A stretch of DNA of 64,000 nt, from the NCBI RefSeq assembly GCF_963082655.1, contig NC_081552.1:182698571-182762570 (forward strand), given 5' to 3'. Every line of letters starts with the position of its first letter. The stretch's first letter is position 1. The position numbers and the translations under genes were made by a program. The notes under the pieces are model-generated. The model worked only from the letters and a program-made list of their open reading frames with translations. It searched no databases and was not told where the DNA came from. Origin of the DNA: Stomoxys calcitrans. Lineage: Eukaryota; Arthropoda; Insecta; Diptera; Muscidae. This document shows, piece by piece, positions 52,256-62,259 of the stretch.

Positions 52256-53352
52256 TTAATGTTTGAAGATTATTTCATGCAAATGTTGACCGTGACTGAG
52301 CCTCAAATGGTCCATCCGCTTAGTCCAATTTGGGCATACTCTTTCCAACATTTCGGCCGGTGTCTCACGAATAAATGCTTCAATGTTGTCTTCCAATGCG
52401 TCTATTGAAGCGGGCTTGTCTGTATAGACATGAGCTTAAACATAGCCGTACAAAAAGTAGTTTAAAGACGTTAAATCGTACGATCTGGGCGGCCACTTCA
52501 CCGGTCTCGAACGTGAAATAATCTCGCTTCTCAACAAGTCCATTGTTACTCGTGCTGTGTGGCATGTGGCATCGAATCGTTGAAACCACATGCCATGCAA
52601 GTTAAGCTCTTGCATTTTGGACAAAAAAAAAGTTGGATATCATCTCACTATAGCGCTCACCATTCACAGTTACATTACGATTCGCATCATCTTTGAAGAA
52701 GTACGGTCCAATGATGTCACCAGCCCATAAACCGCACCAAACTTTGACTTTTTCTGAATGCATTGGTAGCTCTTGCAATGCTTCTGGCTGATCTTCACTC
52801 CAAAATCGACAATTCTGCTTATTTACGTACCCATTGAGCCAATGATGTCACGAGCCCATAAACCGCACCAAACTTTGACTTTTTCTGAATGCATTGGTAG
52901 CTCTTGCAATGCTTCTGGCTGATCTTCACTCCAAAATCTACAATTCTGCTTATTTACGTACCCATTGAGCCAATGATGTCACGAGCCCATAAACCGCACC
53001 AAACTTTGACTTTTTCTGAATGCATTGGTAGCTCTTGCAATGCTTCTGGCTGATCTTCACTCCAAAATCGACAATTCTGCTTATTTACGTACCCATTGAG
53101 CCAATGATGTCACGAGCCCATAAACCGCACCAAACTTTGACTTTTTCTGAATGCATTGGTAGCTCTTGCAATGCTTCTGGCTGATCTTCACCCCAAAATC
53201 GACAATTCTGCTTATTTACGTACCCATTGAGCCACAAATGAGCTTCGTCGCTGAAGAAGAAGAAGTGCACGATGAACTTTCTTAACAGAGCACGCATTTT
53301 GATAATAAAATTTTATAATTTTCAAGCGTTGTTCGTTTGTAAGACGGTTCAT
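52256..53352 (-). pseudogene. Tc1/mariner-superfamily transposase with 131-bp tandem expansion
   Basis: It starts MNRLTNEQRLKIIKFYYQNA (53352) in a helix-turn-helix region, with a large deletion soon after RALL. It continues SDEAHLWLNGYVNKQNCRFW (first D), GEDQPEALQELPMHSEKVKV and WCGLWARDIIG. Then three extra copies of the 131-bp unit break the frame repeatedly. The end of the gene reads NLHGMWFQRFDATCHTARVT (second D, preceded by RF where QQDGA-type sequence is usual), PRSYDLTSLNYFLYGYVKAH (third D region) and PAEMLERVCPNWTKRMDHLR to a stop at 52256-52258. Apart from the expansion, deletions in the N-terminal part and near DLLRSEIISRS show it is dead. Confidence 0.85.
52710..53233. repeat. 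Four-copy 131-bp tandem repeat inside the transposase gene
   Basis: AATGATGTCACGAGCCCATA (first copy: CACCAGCC) occurs at 52710, 52841, 52972 and 53103, an exact 131-bp spacing. Units are nearly identical, with only isolated differences (CAAAATCTAC versus CAAAATCGAC, CTTCACCCC versus CTTCACTCC). The period is not a multiple of three. CCA is shared by the flanks (GTCCAATG and AGCCACAA), so microhomology could have started the duplication. Confidence 0.95.
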
Positions 53353-53786
53353 GATTAAATTATTGACCAAACTGAAGATGTTTGACAGTGAAGCAAAACA
53401 CGAAACGTGCGTGGGTTGTGTAAATAAGTGTTGCCAAAAACATAATAACTGAAAAATCACCCTTTATATTCGCCTTTGGGGGTTTCTTGTGGCTTGACGA
53501 CGATCCAAGCACTTGATTCGTAATTTTTAGACCCTGTGGTGTAGGGTATAAGACTTTAACATCCCAAATTAGCTGAGAGCAGAGTACGAACCAAACATAC
53601 AAACGGGCATAGGCTTCTTACAAGAAAGCTTGTAATATAAGTGGAGCGTTCATTAACTATGGTAGCCCTTATCAGCGAAGGTTTTACTAAAAAAGCCATT
53701 TGAGACTTCTAGCCCAATGTAGTCCACAGATAAAAGACTGAGTATTATCCCAGCAGGGGAAAAGGTTTTCGCCATTACTCCTCTAC

Positions 53787-54773
53787 ACTGACAGAAAAAT
53801 GGCGGTACTTTGCCAATACCGCCTGGTATTATTTTGTTAGCGTCATTGGCAAAGATTTTTAATACCATTTGGTATCAATTCAATACCAGATAAAGGAGGC
53901 GTCACATTTGTATTCTTGTCATCGTGCCAAATGTATTTTATGAGCTTTGTACCTAAAATATTGACGCCATTATAACATTTTTGGTAAACAAATAAATAAA
54001 ATGTTTTAATACAATTTGAGTGTGTAGAAACCTATTCAAATACTCGAAAGCGGTGAAAATGGAAATAGTACAAATTCTAAGGACATTCTACATCAAAAAC
54101 ATGATAAAAACCACTTCTGGCAATCAATAGATATGGAATCAATTGCTGAATGCAAAGAATTGAGGTTGGTCATTACTTTTTGGAGGCGCAGAGGTTAGAA
54201 CGTCCGCCTATGACGCTGAATGCCTGCGTTCGAATCCTGGCGAAGCCATCAGAAAAAATTTTCAGCGGTGGTTTTCCCCTCCTAATGCTGGCAACATTTG
54301 TAAGGTACTATGCCATGTAAAACTTCTTTCCAAAGAGGTGTCGCACTACGGCACTCCGTTCGGACTCGGCTATAAACAGGAGGCCTCTTAATATTGAGCT
54401 TAAACTTGAATCGGACTAACACTCATTGATATGTGAGAAGTTTGCCCCTGTTCCTTGGTGGAATGTTCATGGGCAAAATTTGCAGTTGCATTAGCATTAC
54501 TGTTTGTAATTATTAACATAAATAATCGAAATAAAATTAGATTAAAATTATTTTGAATTTTTTTTTTTGATTCATTTAGGGGTGTTAAAATCAATAACAG
54601 ATTGGTATTAAGACCAATACCAGTTCGGTAATAAGGCTGGTACCAAACGGTACTAATCATTTTATGTTTCATCCATACCATCCGGTATTGCTTTCGTACC
54701 ATACGGTGCTGCTTTACTATCAATACCATATGGTACTGAAATTTGCACGTTTGGTATGAACTTTTCTCTGGGT
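53787..54773. mobile_element. CCAATACCGCC element with possible short inverted termini, split by a SINE
   Basis: It starts ACACTGACAGAAAAATGGCG and TTTGCCAATACCGCCTGGTA and ends TTTGGTATGAACTTTTCTCT and GGGTGT. The outer ACAC..AGA.AAAA pairs weakly with the inverse of the right end. TACCATACGG / ATACCGCCTGGTAT-like words recur at both sides (53812, 53862, 54610-54735). A SINE occupies 54183-54485. A short copy of the left end is at 2820. No coding capacity; the class is uncertain. Confidence 0.5.
54183..54485 (+). repeat. tRNA-derived SINE copy, nearly full length
   Basis: It starts GGCGCAGAGGTTAGAACGTC, lacking about ten bases of head; box B is TGCGTTCGAATCCTGGC. The body is complete to TGGTGGAATGTTCATGGGCA. 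A minus-strand ORF crossing it (54400-54822) is a shadow. Confidence 0.85.
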
Positions 54774-54929
54774 GTCGGCCCCGCCCTAGAGCAGCAGATA
54801 ACCAAAAATCTTCTGGCCTCATTTCATTTCGTTGTCATCCTTGCAAACCCCACAGAATTCAGTTTCGACTCTTGTCAAAGGTCAACACCTCGGTCAACAG
54901 TTTAACTTTGCGTATTATCTCCGTTAGGA

Positions 54930-55081
54930 CGGGGCATTGACCAAATTGCTGCTGATATTCTTGTCATTCTTGATAACCCTGCGGAATTTCTTATCTTTTT
55001 GCGCGATGGCCACTCAGCAGCCTATTTACGAGATGCTAAGCTTTGGAAAACCCTGCAACCTCTAGCATTAGTTCATGTCTA
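54930..55081 (+). pseudogene. Unidentified coding-like fragment
   Basis: The frame from 54937 reads IDQIAADILVILDNPAEFLI and FLRDGHSAAYLRDAKLWKTL before a stop at 55079. Composition and codon pattern look like real protein rather than AT-rich noise. A little upstream, another frame has LASFHFVVILANPTEFSFDS (about 54818), which resembles ILVILDNPAEF, so an old internal duplication is possible. I do not recognise the family; a gag-like or ORF1-like retroelement protein is one option. Confidence 0.3.
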
Positions 55082-55084
55082 AAG

Positions 55085-56290
55085 ATAGGCATCTACCCAA
55101 TAAATTCCCACATATTGGGAATTTAGTGGGCAAATACCCAATAAATACTGAATATGTGGTACAAGCCCCTCTCTATCCATGTCTACTTGGCGCAAGCGAT
55201 ACTCTAGGTCCATCTGGGATATATTCCAAACTTACTTAGCCGCTAACACACTTCTCATCATTTCCAATGGCCTAGGACCTGGTTGAGTTCTATACCAATG
55301 GTCTGATATGGTACTCTTTCCACTGCCTTCTCAGCTTTGATCAAATGTAACCCGAAACTTGAGCCTTCAGCGCCGGTCCAGTTCACAAATATTGGGATTG
55401 TCGGATCAAGTATCCGCTTTCGTAGCGAAATCATTCATAGAGCCGGAAATATGGCGAAAACTGGTGAGATTGTGCTTGCTTTTTCTATGAAAATTTGTCA
55501 TATAAATTGCAGACAATTTTAGAAAATTTTTCTTTGAAGATTATCCTCAGAAAAACTTTTTTGGCATAAATATGTGAAAGTCTTCTTTTGGTATTTTTTT
55601 TTTTTTAATTGGATTTTGAGAGTAATTTTTTATAATTACCATTTTATATATTTATTTTTTATAAAAATTGTATTTTAATATAATCTCATAAACAGTGATT
55701 TTTAGGGTGTCTTACAAGTAGGCGTATATATGGCGCGGCAACATTGTATGCTTGTTGAGTATTGAATCTCCTACATAGTAGATAGTACTATCTGTGTTTT
55801 CTGGCGAACACCCCATTTGATATTGAATCGGTTTTTAATACGATTTCTTTGGAACAAAATTGTGTATTCAGAACTCTTAATGCCGTTTGGGGTAGACATA
55901 CTACATTGTGTTGTAATTAAATTAACCTTCAAATTCATGTGGGAAATCAACTTGGACAAGCTTTTCTTAATTTTTCTGTTATTATGAATTTCTCATATTT
56001 TTTGTTTGTTAGTTAATGATTTTTAACGATAATAAAAACTCAGCAAGGGGCAGGGTGGAGGGGGGGGGTGAAGTTTGAACGTGCGTACGTAAATGTATTT
56101 TCTTGTCGTGTGGTCATTTTAAATTGTCATATCCGACAACATGCGCAAATTGTATTGCTGGGTACCCCTTGTGGGTATAAAAACAGGGATGCCAATGCGT
56201 ATATGGAATATGAATTGATCTTACGCCTTTCGCTTTGTGGTATGTTATTTAATTTTATTTTGATTTGTTGAATCTACTTCAATTGGCCAT
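55085..56290. other. Non-coding stretch, no gene recognised
   Basis: AT-rich. AATTTAGTGGGCAAATACCC and the CCCAATAAAT words repeat at 55095-55150. A 10-G run is at about 56063. The minus-strand 62-codon ORF at 55771 has no recognised domain. Confidence 0.4.
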
Positions 56291-56299
56291 TACAGAAAA

Positions 56300-56830
56300 T
56301 GTATTCCTATAGCCCTCTGGAAGCTATATTAGGTTGTGCACCGATTCAGCCAATACGTAGCACAGCAGATCGGATAAGAATTGCGTCCCGTAAAGGCACG
56401 TAGTGTTCTGTAACGACTGTCAACAACCGTGCGAAGTACGTTCCAAATCGCTCTATAACCGTACAAAGCTCCCATATGAGACGTCCTTCCCATTTCACAT
56501 CGTGAGCCTCTGGAAGCCGCAACCGATTTGGTAGAATTTTTGCGAGTAGTGTACTGTTACGACTTTTAACAACCGTGCGAAATTCGGTTCAAATGGGTTT
56601 ATAACCTGATATATGTAGCTCCTATATACACCAATTTTACATTTTGAGCCTCTGGAAGGCGCAATTGTTGTCCAATAAGGCTGAAATTTTGCGCGAAGTG
56701 TTCTGTTAAAATTCCCAACAACCGTGCTAAGCTTGGTCCTAATGGATTTTTAACCTCATATATTTAGTTGCCATATTAACCGATTTCTGGATTAGACATC
56801 TTGAGATTCATGGTAATCTTGAGATTCAAA
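56300..56830 (-). repeat. Hairpin-capped repeat, internal monomers, partly inverted
   Basis: 56400-56830 on the minus strand has about three monomers (CAACAACCGTGCGAA, TAACCTGATATATGTAGCTC, GAGCCTCTGGAAGGCGCAAT). The first 100 bp (GATCGGATAAGAATTGCGTC) run in the opposite direction, so an inversion or two insertions are involved. No termini are present. Confidence 0.55.
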
Positions 56831-56834
56831 CCGA

Positions 56835-57620
56835 TGGCTTTGGTACAGGCACATCCTCCTTCAAGACAAAGAAAGAAAACTGGTAACTAATACAAATAGT
56901 GTGCTGAGGATATGGAAATAACATTTTACCAAGCCGCTAGTGTCCGATGATGGCGGCGAAGAGGATACCGCAAAACCGATGATAATATAGATATTCATCT
57001 GCTAGTCAGAATGAGGTCCGAGACTGAGGAACAACAAGGCAGCAGGAGTCGACGGATTGCCCGTTAACTGTTTAAAACCGTAGGCGAAAGGCTGATAAGG
57101 CGTATGCATCAGCTTGTCGGCGCGATCTAGAAGAAAGCATACCCGATGATTGGAACCTCAGCATACTATGTCCCGTACACAAGAAAGGAGACAAGACGGA
57201 ATGTGCCAACTTCAGGGAAATAAGTCGCCTTCCCATCGAATACAAGATACTCTCGAGCATATTGTGTGAAAGATTAAAGTCAATGAGATTATTGGGCCCT
57301 ATCAACGCGGCTTTCGACCTGGTAAATCCACCGTAGACCAGATATTCACACTGCGCTAAATCCTGAAAAAAAAAACCTAGAAGGACAAGTCAACACCTGA
57401 CTACAAAGCCGCTTTCGATACCCCCTTTACGTTCAAAGGTATTTCAGGCCATGTTTGCCTGTCAAGCCTGCAAAATTAATAAGACTCTGCAGGATGACAC
57501 TTGCTGATACGCGTTCCTTAGTAAGAGTAGGAATACGCATTATACAACAGATCAGATAAAGAAAATGGAGAAAGTTGGGAACCACAACTTACCGGCAAAC
57601 AGATGCTACTTTGGATAAAG
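56835..57620 (+). pseudogene. Family F LINE (RTE/Craft-like) reverse transcriptase fragment
   Basis: After a linker (LVTNTNSVLRIW-like, about 56880-56915), the fingers block appears as NKAAGVDGLPVNCLKP-like codons (57029 on), then GERLIRRMHQLVGAI, YPMIGTSAYYVPYTRKETRR in a shifted frame whose alternative reads LSILCPVHKKGDKTECANFR, KILSSILCERLK, NAAFRPGKSTVDQIF-type sequence (57305-57345) and YKAAFDTPF (57400), where the D is the first catalytic aspartate of the palm. ARLIRLCRMTLADTRS-like codons follow (57465-57520). The YADD region is missing. The stops and shifts are numerous. Confidence 0.7.
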
Positions 57621-57624
57621 TAGG

Positions 57625-58229
57625 CAGTTTAGAAACAAGGCCACCTCGATTTAAGGTCTTGGCCCCATAAAAAGCGCAATTATTGCCCGATTATATTATA
57701 GCTGCCATATAGATCGATCTCTCGGTTTGAAGTATTGGCCCCATAAAAGGCGCATTTGTTTTTGTCCGATTTTGTTTAAATTTAGAACAATGAGTTGTGT
57801 TAGGCCCCTTGATATCCTTCTGGGAGATGGCCCAGATCGGTCCAGATTTTGATATAGCTGGCATATAGACCGATCTCGCGATTTAAGGTCTTGGCCCCTT
57901 AAAAGGCGCATTTATTATCCGATTTCGCTGGAGTGACTTACGTTAGGCTTTTCGACATCCGTGTCCTATATGGTTCTGATCAGTCTATATTTGGATATAA
58001 CAGCCATAAAGACCAATATTGAACCAAAATTGAACAGTGACTTGTATTGGACCAGTCAATGTCCGTGTTGAATTTGGTCCAAATGGGACCATATTTGGAT
58101 ATAGCTGCAATGGTTGCATAAATAATGCATTTTTCACCGGATTATGACGAAAGGCGGTTTGCATATATACCCGAGATGCTGGGTAACCAAAGTTCGGCTC
58201 GGATGAATCTAATGCCTTTTCACTTGTTT
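57625..58229 (-). repeat. Hairpin-capped repeat copy
   Basis: TTAAGGTCTTGGCCCCATAA, GCCATATAGACCGATC and GGCGCATTTATTATCCGATT recur in about three monomers; ATTATGACGAAAGGCGGTTT and ACCAAAGTTCGGCTCGGATG with GCCTTTTCACTTGTTT mark the hairpin-side terminus with a degraded stem. The other end is cut off by the family F fragment. Confidence 0.75.
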
Positions 58230-59335
58230 AATTTTTATTAGTTTTTTATTTTTATTAATGTTCATTAAATTTTTTTTATTTTTCTTAATTATTCCTAATG
58301 TTTTTTTTTAAATTTCTTTTATATTTTTTTATTTCCCTTATTTTAATTTAATTTATTTTTTATTTCATTAATTTTTTTACTTAAATGTAATAAATTTAAA
58401 ATTTGTATGGAAAAAGTTTTCTATGGCAACCCTGATACTGACACTAGGTTTGTTGTTTTTATAGGCTTAGTTTAGCACTCAGCTCTTACTCTTTTCTCCA
58501 TTTGATTACAACAAACATGCCTACAATATTAGCACCCCGTTATTATTGCCTATTCTCAACCACTATCATTACTCATTAACAAGTGATTGCAAATTGTCTG
58601 TTAGTGTACGCACAGCTGTTTTCGAGTGTAATTGGCGATATATATTTGTATGCATGTGTTAGTCGTTCTTAGTTGTAGGAAGCAAAGTAGGCGGGCAGCT
58701 GGCGGTTGGATCAAGTTTTTGCGGCTACGCAGGTTGTACAAATCGTAAAAGCAAATAAACATATGCAAGTCTTGGTTTGTTACTTATGGTTATTTTACTC
58801 TCATGCCCATCCAGCCCCATGGTTTTCCTTTAATTTGACATGCTTAATTGAGTATTTGTTCAACTACGTTGTTGCTGCTGTTCCGATGGGTGTTGGTTTG
58901 TTTTTTTTTCTCTAATGTTATCATATCTTGTGAGAATGTAATGCGCCGTAATACCAGTGATGCCATTTCAATTATGCATAACTGTATTATTTACGTATTA
59001 TGCAGTATTGTATTAATTCTATCTGTCTGTGCGTTACTTGGAATAACAAGTAAAAGTGCTGCACGTGCGTGGGATGGCAGAGAATTGAGAAAAACATACC
59101 CAAATTGGGTTGAGAAAACATAAAAAGCGAACCCAGTTAAAATGTGTGAAATGTTTCAGAACTTGAAGTTCATTTTTGGTATCAAGGTCGATGCGGAGTT
59201 TTTAATTTGGCAACGTAGAAGTAGGGGTCACTGTTTGGAAAAAGCGCCCTCCTATCCTAATAAGAAATCGAAACCATTTCCCATTGGTGGATATATTGTC
59301 CTATACCCTTACTCAAGCAGGGAATATCTGTGAGA
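58230..59335. other. Low-repeat stretch, possibly gene-flanking
   Basis: 58230-58400 is a T-rich low-complexity block. A TATATAT at 58638 lies about 30 bp before TTAGTCGTTCTTAGTTG; this could be a core promoter but no leader or coding exon can be followed. The 91-codon ORF at 58848-59123 starts with a hydrophobic stretch (STTLLLLFRWVLVCFFFSNV) and has DGRELRKTYPNWVEK at the end; I do not recognise it and give it little weight. Confidence 0.35.
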
Positions 59336-59365
59336 ATTCTGCATTCAGCAATTCGAACTCATCCA

Positions 59366-59690
59366 CCACCTTTCGTTATAATCCGGACAAAAATGCATCA
59401 TTTATGAACTTCAGTTATATTTAAATATTTTCCGAATTGAACAAAACTCGACAAAAACGTTGAATGGTCTAATAAATACAATTCACTGTTCAATTTGTTA
59501 AAACAGAACATTGGTCACTATGGCAGCTATATCAAAACATAGACCGTTCTGAACCATATAGGGCACGGATGTCGAAAAGCCTAGCCCATAGGCCACAATT
59601 CCAAATTTCAGCAAAATCGGATAATACATGCGCCTTTTATGGCCTCAGGCAAAATTAATATACACCCATCCTTCGGTGGTGGGTTTAAAA
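59366..59690 (+). repeat. Hairpin-capped repeat copy, short
   Basis: CCACCACCTTTCGTTATAAT, CCGGACAAAAATGCATCATT and ATTTCAGCAAAATCGGATAA, then CATCCTTCGGTGGTGGGTTT. It begins just after the hairpin, which is lost. A short opposite-strand terminus fragment is at 59730-59760 (TTTTTATACCCACCACCATA). Confidence 0.7.
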
Positions 59691-59778
59691 GGAGTCCCCT
59701 GATTAGTGAGCTTAACTTTTGGTGGGACCTTTTTATACCCACCACCATAGGATGGGGGTAAGCCGTTTGTACAAATGA

Positions 59779-60066
59779 ATGAATATTCCATTAAGGAACA
59801 GGGGCAAACCTATCACTCATTCTTGAGTGCAGTCCGATTCAAGTTTAAGCTCAATCATAAGGGACCTCCTTTTTATAGCCGAGTCCGAACGGCGTGCCGC
59901 AGTGCGACACCTCTTTGGAGAGAAGTTTTACATGGCATAGTACCTCACAAATGTTGCCAGAATTAGAAGGGGAAAGTCACCGCCGAAAATTTTTTCTGAT
60001 GGTCTCGCCAGGATTCGAACGCAGGCGTTCAGCGTCATAGGCGGACATACTAACCTCTGCGCTACC
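59779..60066 (-). repeat. tRNA-derived SINE copy
   Basis: Minus strand: box A GTAGCGCAGAGGTTAGTATG (60065 downward; the first GGCCACC is lost), box B GCGTTCGAATCCTGGC, and full body to TGTTCCTTAATGGAATATTC. It directly abuts the truncated Tc1/mariner element at 60068. Confidence 0.85.
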
Positions 60067-60067
60067 C

Positions 60068-60757
60068 ATAAAGTATATGAAGATAATATTTGGTTTAAAC
60101 AGCTCACGCATGTTTCGTGTTTTGTTTCACTGTCAAGCATCTTCAGTTTGGTCTATAATTTAACCATGAATCGTTTGCAAACAAACAACGCGTGCAAATT
60201 ATTGAATTTTATGATCAAAGTTCATCGCGCGCTTCTTCCATTGAGCGACGAAGCTCATTTTTGACTCAGTGGGTACGTAAATAAGCAGAATTGTCGATTT
60301 TAGAGTGAAGATTAGCCAGAACCATTGCAAGAGCTACCAACGCATCCCAAAAAAGTCAAAGTTTGGTGCGGTTTATAGGCTGGTGGCATCATTGGATCAT
60401 ACTTCTTCGAAGATGTTGCAAATCGTAACTGAAATGGCTATTTTTTGTGGGGCTATGTTAATGCTCATGTCTATACAGACAAGCCTTCTTCAATTAACGC
60501 ATTGGAAGGCAACATTGAAGTACTTATTGGTAAGATACCGACCGAAATGTTGGAAAGAGTATGCCGAAATTGGACTTAAGGGATTGACCATTTGAAGGGC
60601 AGTTATGGTCAACATTTGCATGAAACCATCTTCAAACATTAAAAAATTATATGGACCGTTCTATAGATTCAAAAAAAGATTTCAAGCATTTTTCTGAATT
60701 TTATGTTTTTTTTTTTTTTGAAAAACTTTCCTATTGAAATCACCCTTTATATTCAGG
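60068..60757 (+). pseudogene. Deleted Tc1/mariner-superfamily transposon and transposase (relative of 52176-53468)
   Basis: MNRLQTNNACKLLNFMIKVH-like codons (60164 on) and SSASSIERRSSFLTQWVRK form the N-terminal remnants, where a large deletion links directly to the KQNCRF block. SQNHCKSYQRIPKKSKFGAV corresponds to QPEALQELPMH in another frame, GLWAGGIIG-type sequence follows, then VNAHVYTDKPSSINALEGNI-like codons and TEMLERVCRNWT-like ones, ending near 60600. The right end ATCACCCTTTATATTC is the same terminus as in the 52-kb element; the left terminus is lost at the SINE. Only one copy of the 131-bp unit region is present here. Confidence 0.75.
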
Positions 60758-60759
60758 AT

Positions 60760-61990
60760 CGTTTCGACATTGTGAGTCGATCTAGCCATGCCCGTCTTTC
60801 CGTCCGTCTGTCGAAATCACGATAGCGGTTGTACGCGTAAAGCTAGCTGCTTGAAATTTTGCACAGATACTTGTTATGAATGTAGGTCGTTGGGGATTGC
60901 AAATGGGCCATATCGGTTCAGATTTGGATATAGCCCCTATATAAACCAATCCCGGATTTGATTCCTTTAACCCTCAGAAGCCTTAATTTTCACCCGAATC
61001 GGCTGAAATTTGGAACAAAGACTTGAGTTGCGACTTCCAACGTCCATGGCAAGTATGATCCGAATCGGCTTATAAATAGCTATATCTATCCCTATATAAA
61101 TCAGTTCCGAATTTGATTTCTTGCGTCCTTAGAAGCTTAAATTTTCATCATATTTGGCTAAAATTTGGAGCAAAGACTTAAGTTATGACTTCCAACATAC
61201 ATGTCAAGTATGATCCGTATCGGCCTATAAACAGATATAGCCCCCCGGATTTGACTTCTTGAGCCCCTAGAAGCCTCAATTTTCATTTGATTTGGTTGAA
61301 ATTTGTAACAAAGACTTGAGTTATGACTTCCAACAACCATGCCAAGTATGGTCCGAATCTGTCTATAGACAGATATAGTCCCATATAAGCCCATCCCCGG
61401 ATTTGACTTCTTGAGCCTTAGAAGCCTCAATTTTTATCCGATTTTACTGGAATTTGAAGCAAAGGCTTGAGTTATGACTGCCAACATCCATGCCGGGTAT
61501 GATCCGAATCGGTCTATAAACTCGTAAATCGATCCCCGGATTTGACTTCTTGAGCCCCTAGAAGCCTAAATTTTTATTCGATTTGGTTGAAATTTGGAAC
61601 AAAGACTTATGACTTTCAACAATCATGCCAAGTATGATCCGAAACGATCCATAAACAGTTATATCCCCCATTTTAACCAATCCTCGGTTTTGACTACTTG
61701 AGCCCTTAGAATCCTAAATTTTCGTTCGAATTGGATGAAATTTGGAACAAAGACAGGAGTAATGACTTCCAACATCCATGATCCGAGTATGATCTGAATC
61801 GGTCAATAAACAGATATAGTCCCCATATAAACCCATCCTCAGATTTCACTTCTTGAGCCCTCTAGTCATCCGATTTGACTGAAATTTGGAACAAAAAGCT
61901 ATCTTATGATTTATGATCCCGGTTTAGTTTTGAGACCAAAATAATTCAAATAGAAACTAGTTAGTAAGGGTACATTTTTAGCAGAATCTA
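60760..61990 (-). repeat. Hairpin-capped repeat, long copy with six to seven monomers
   Basis: It begins with CGACATTGTGAGTCGATCTA and TTCCGTCCGTCTGTCG at the distal terminus. GATTTGACTTCTTGAGCCCC-like words recur at about 60955, 61110, 61244, 61397, 61538, 61687 and 61834, a monomer of about 135-155 bp. GAAATTTGGAACAAAGACTT and ATGACTTCCAACATCCATG are conserved in each. It ends near TATGGTGGTGGTATCC (61990). Short ORFs inside are shadows. Confidence 0.75.
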
Positions 61991-62125
61991 TGGTGGTGGT
62001 ATCCAATATTCGCGCGGGGGTTGTGGGTTCGATTCGCTCCAAAGGATTTGGTCTGACGATACTGTTTTACCACAATGGATTTTAATTGCAAAACAGAGTC
62101 TGTATGAAGGACGGCCCCTCTAACC
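61991..62125 (+). repeat. Family H-like short element with box B
   Basis: GTTGTGGGTTCGATTCGCTC is a box B-like sequence, followed by GGTCTGACGATACTG, CCACAATGGATTTTAATTGC and GGACGGCCCCTCTAACCTTA with a CCTAACC-type end. A head-to-tail combination of box B and this 3' end would be a second SINE family; box A is not convincing. Confidence 0.4.
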
Positions 62126-62259
62126 TTACCTAGTCCAAATGTAGGAACTTGAAGGCATCCTCTGTAGGAACTTGAAGGCATCTTCTTTCCCCTGGACAAT
62201 GAACTATAATTTCAAAAAAAGTTTAATTCAGACTGCCATTAAAACTTAAGCTGAACTAA

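Larger units (their letters stand above)
52176..53468 (-). mobile_element. Tc1/mariner-superfamily transposon with short inverted ends
   Basis: TATAAAGGGTG at the left and CACCCTTTATA at the right are exact inverse matches flanked by AA/TT, and the target is of TA type. Length is about 1.29 kb, of which some 390 bp is the tandem expansion 52710-53233, so the unexpanded element would have been about 0.9 kb. It carries a single transposase pseudogene. A related truncated copy is at 60068-60757. Confidence 0.85.

Noticed and set aside
58630..58720. TATATAT with a downstream TTAGTCGTTCTTAG as core promoter
   Set aside because: AT-rich background makes such matches common, and no leader exon or coding sequence can be followed.
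58848..59123. 91-codon ORF with a hydrophobic N-terminus as a small secreted or membrane protein gene
   Set aside because: The region is AT-rich and overlapping frames are open by chance; without splice signals or a recognisable family the call is not supported.
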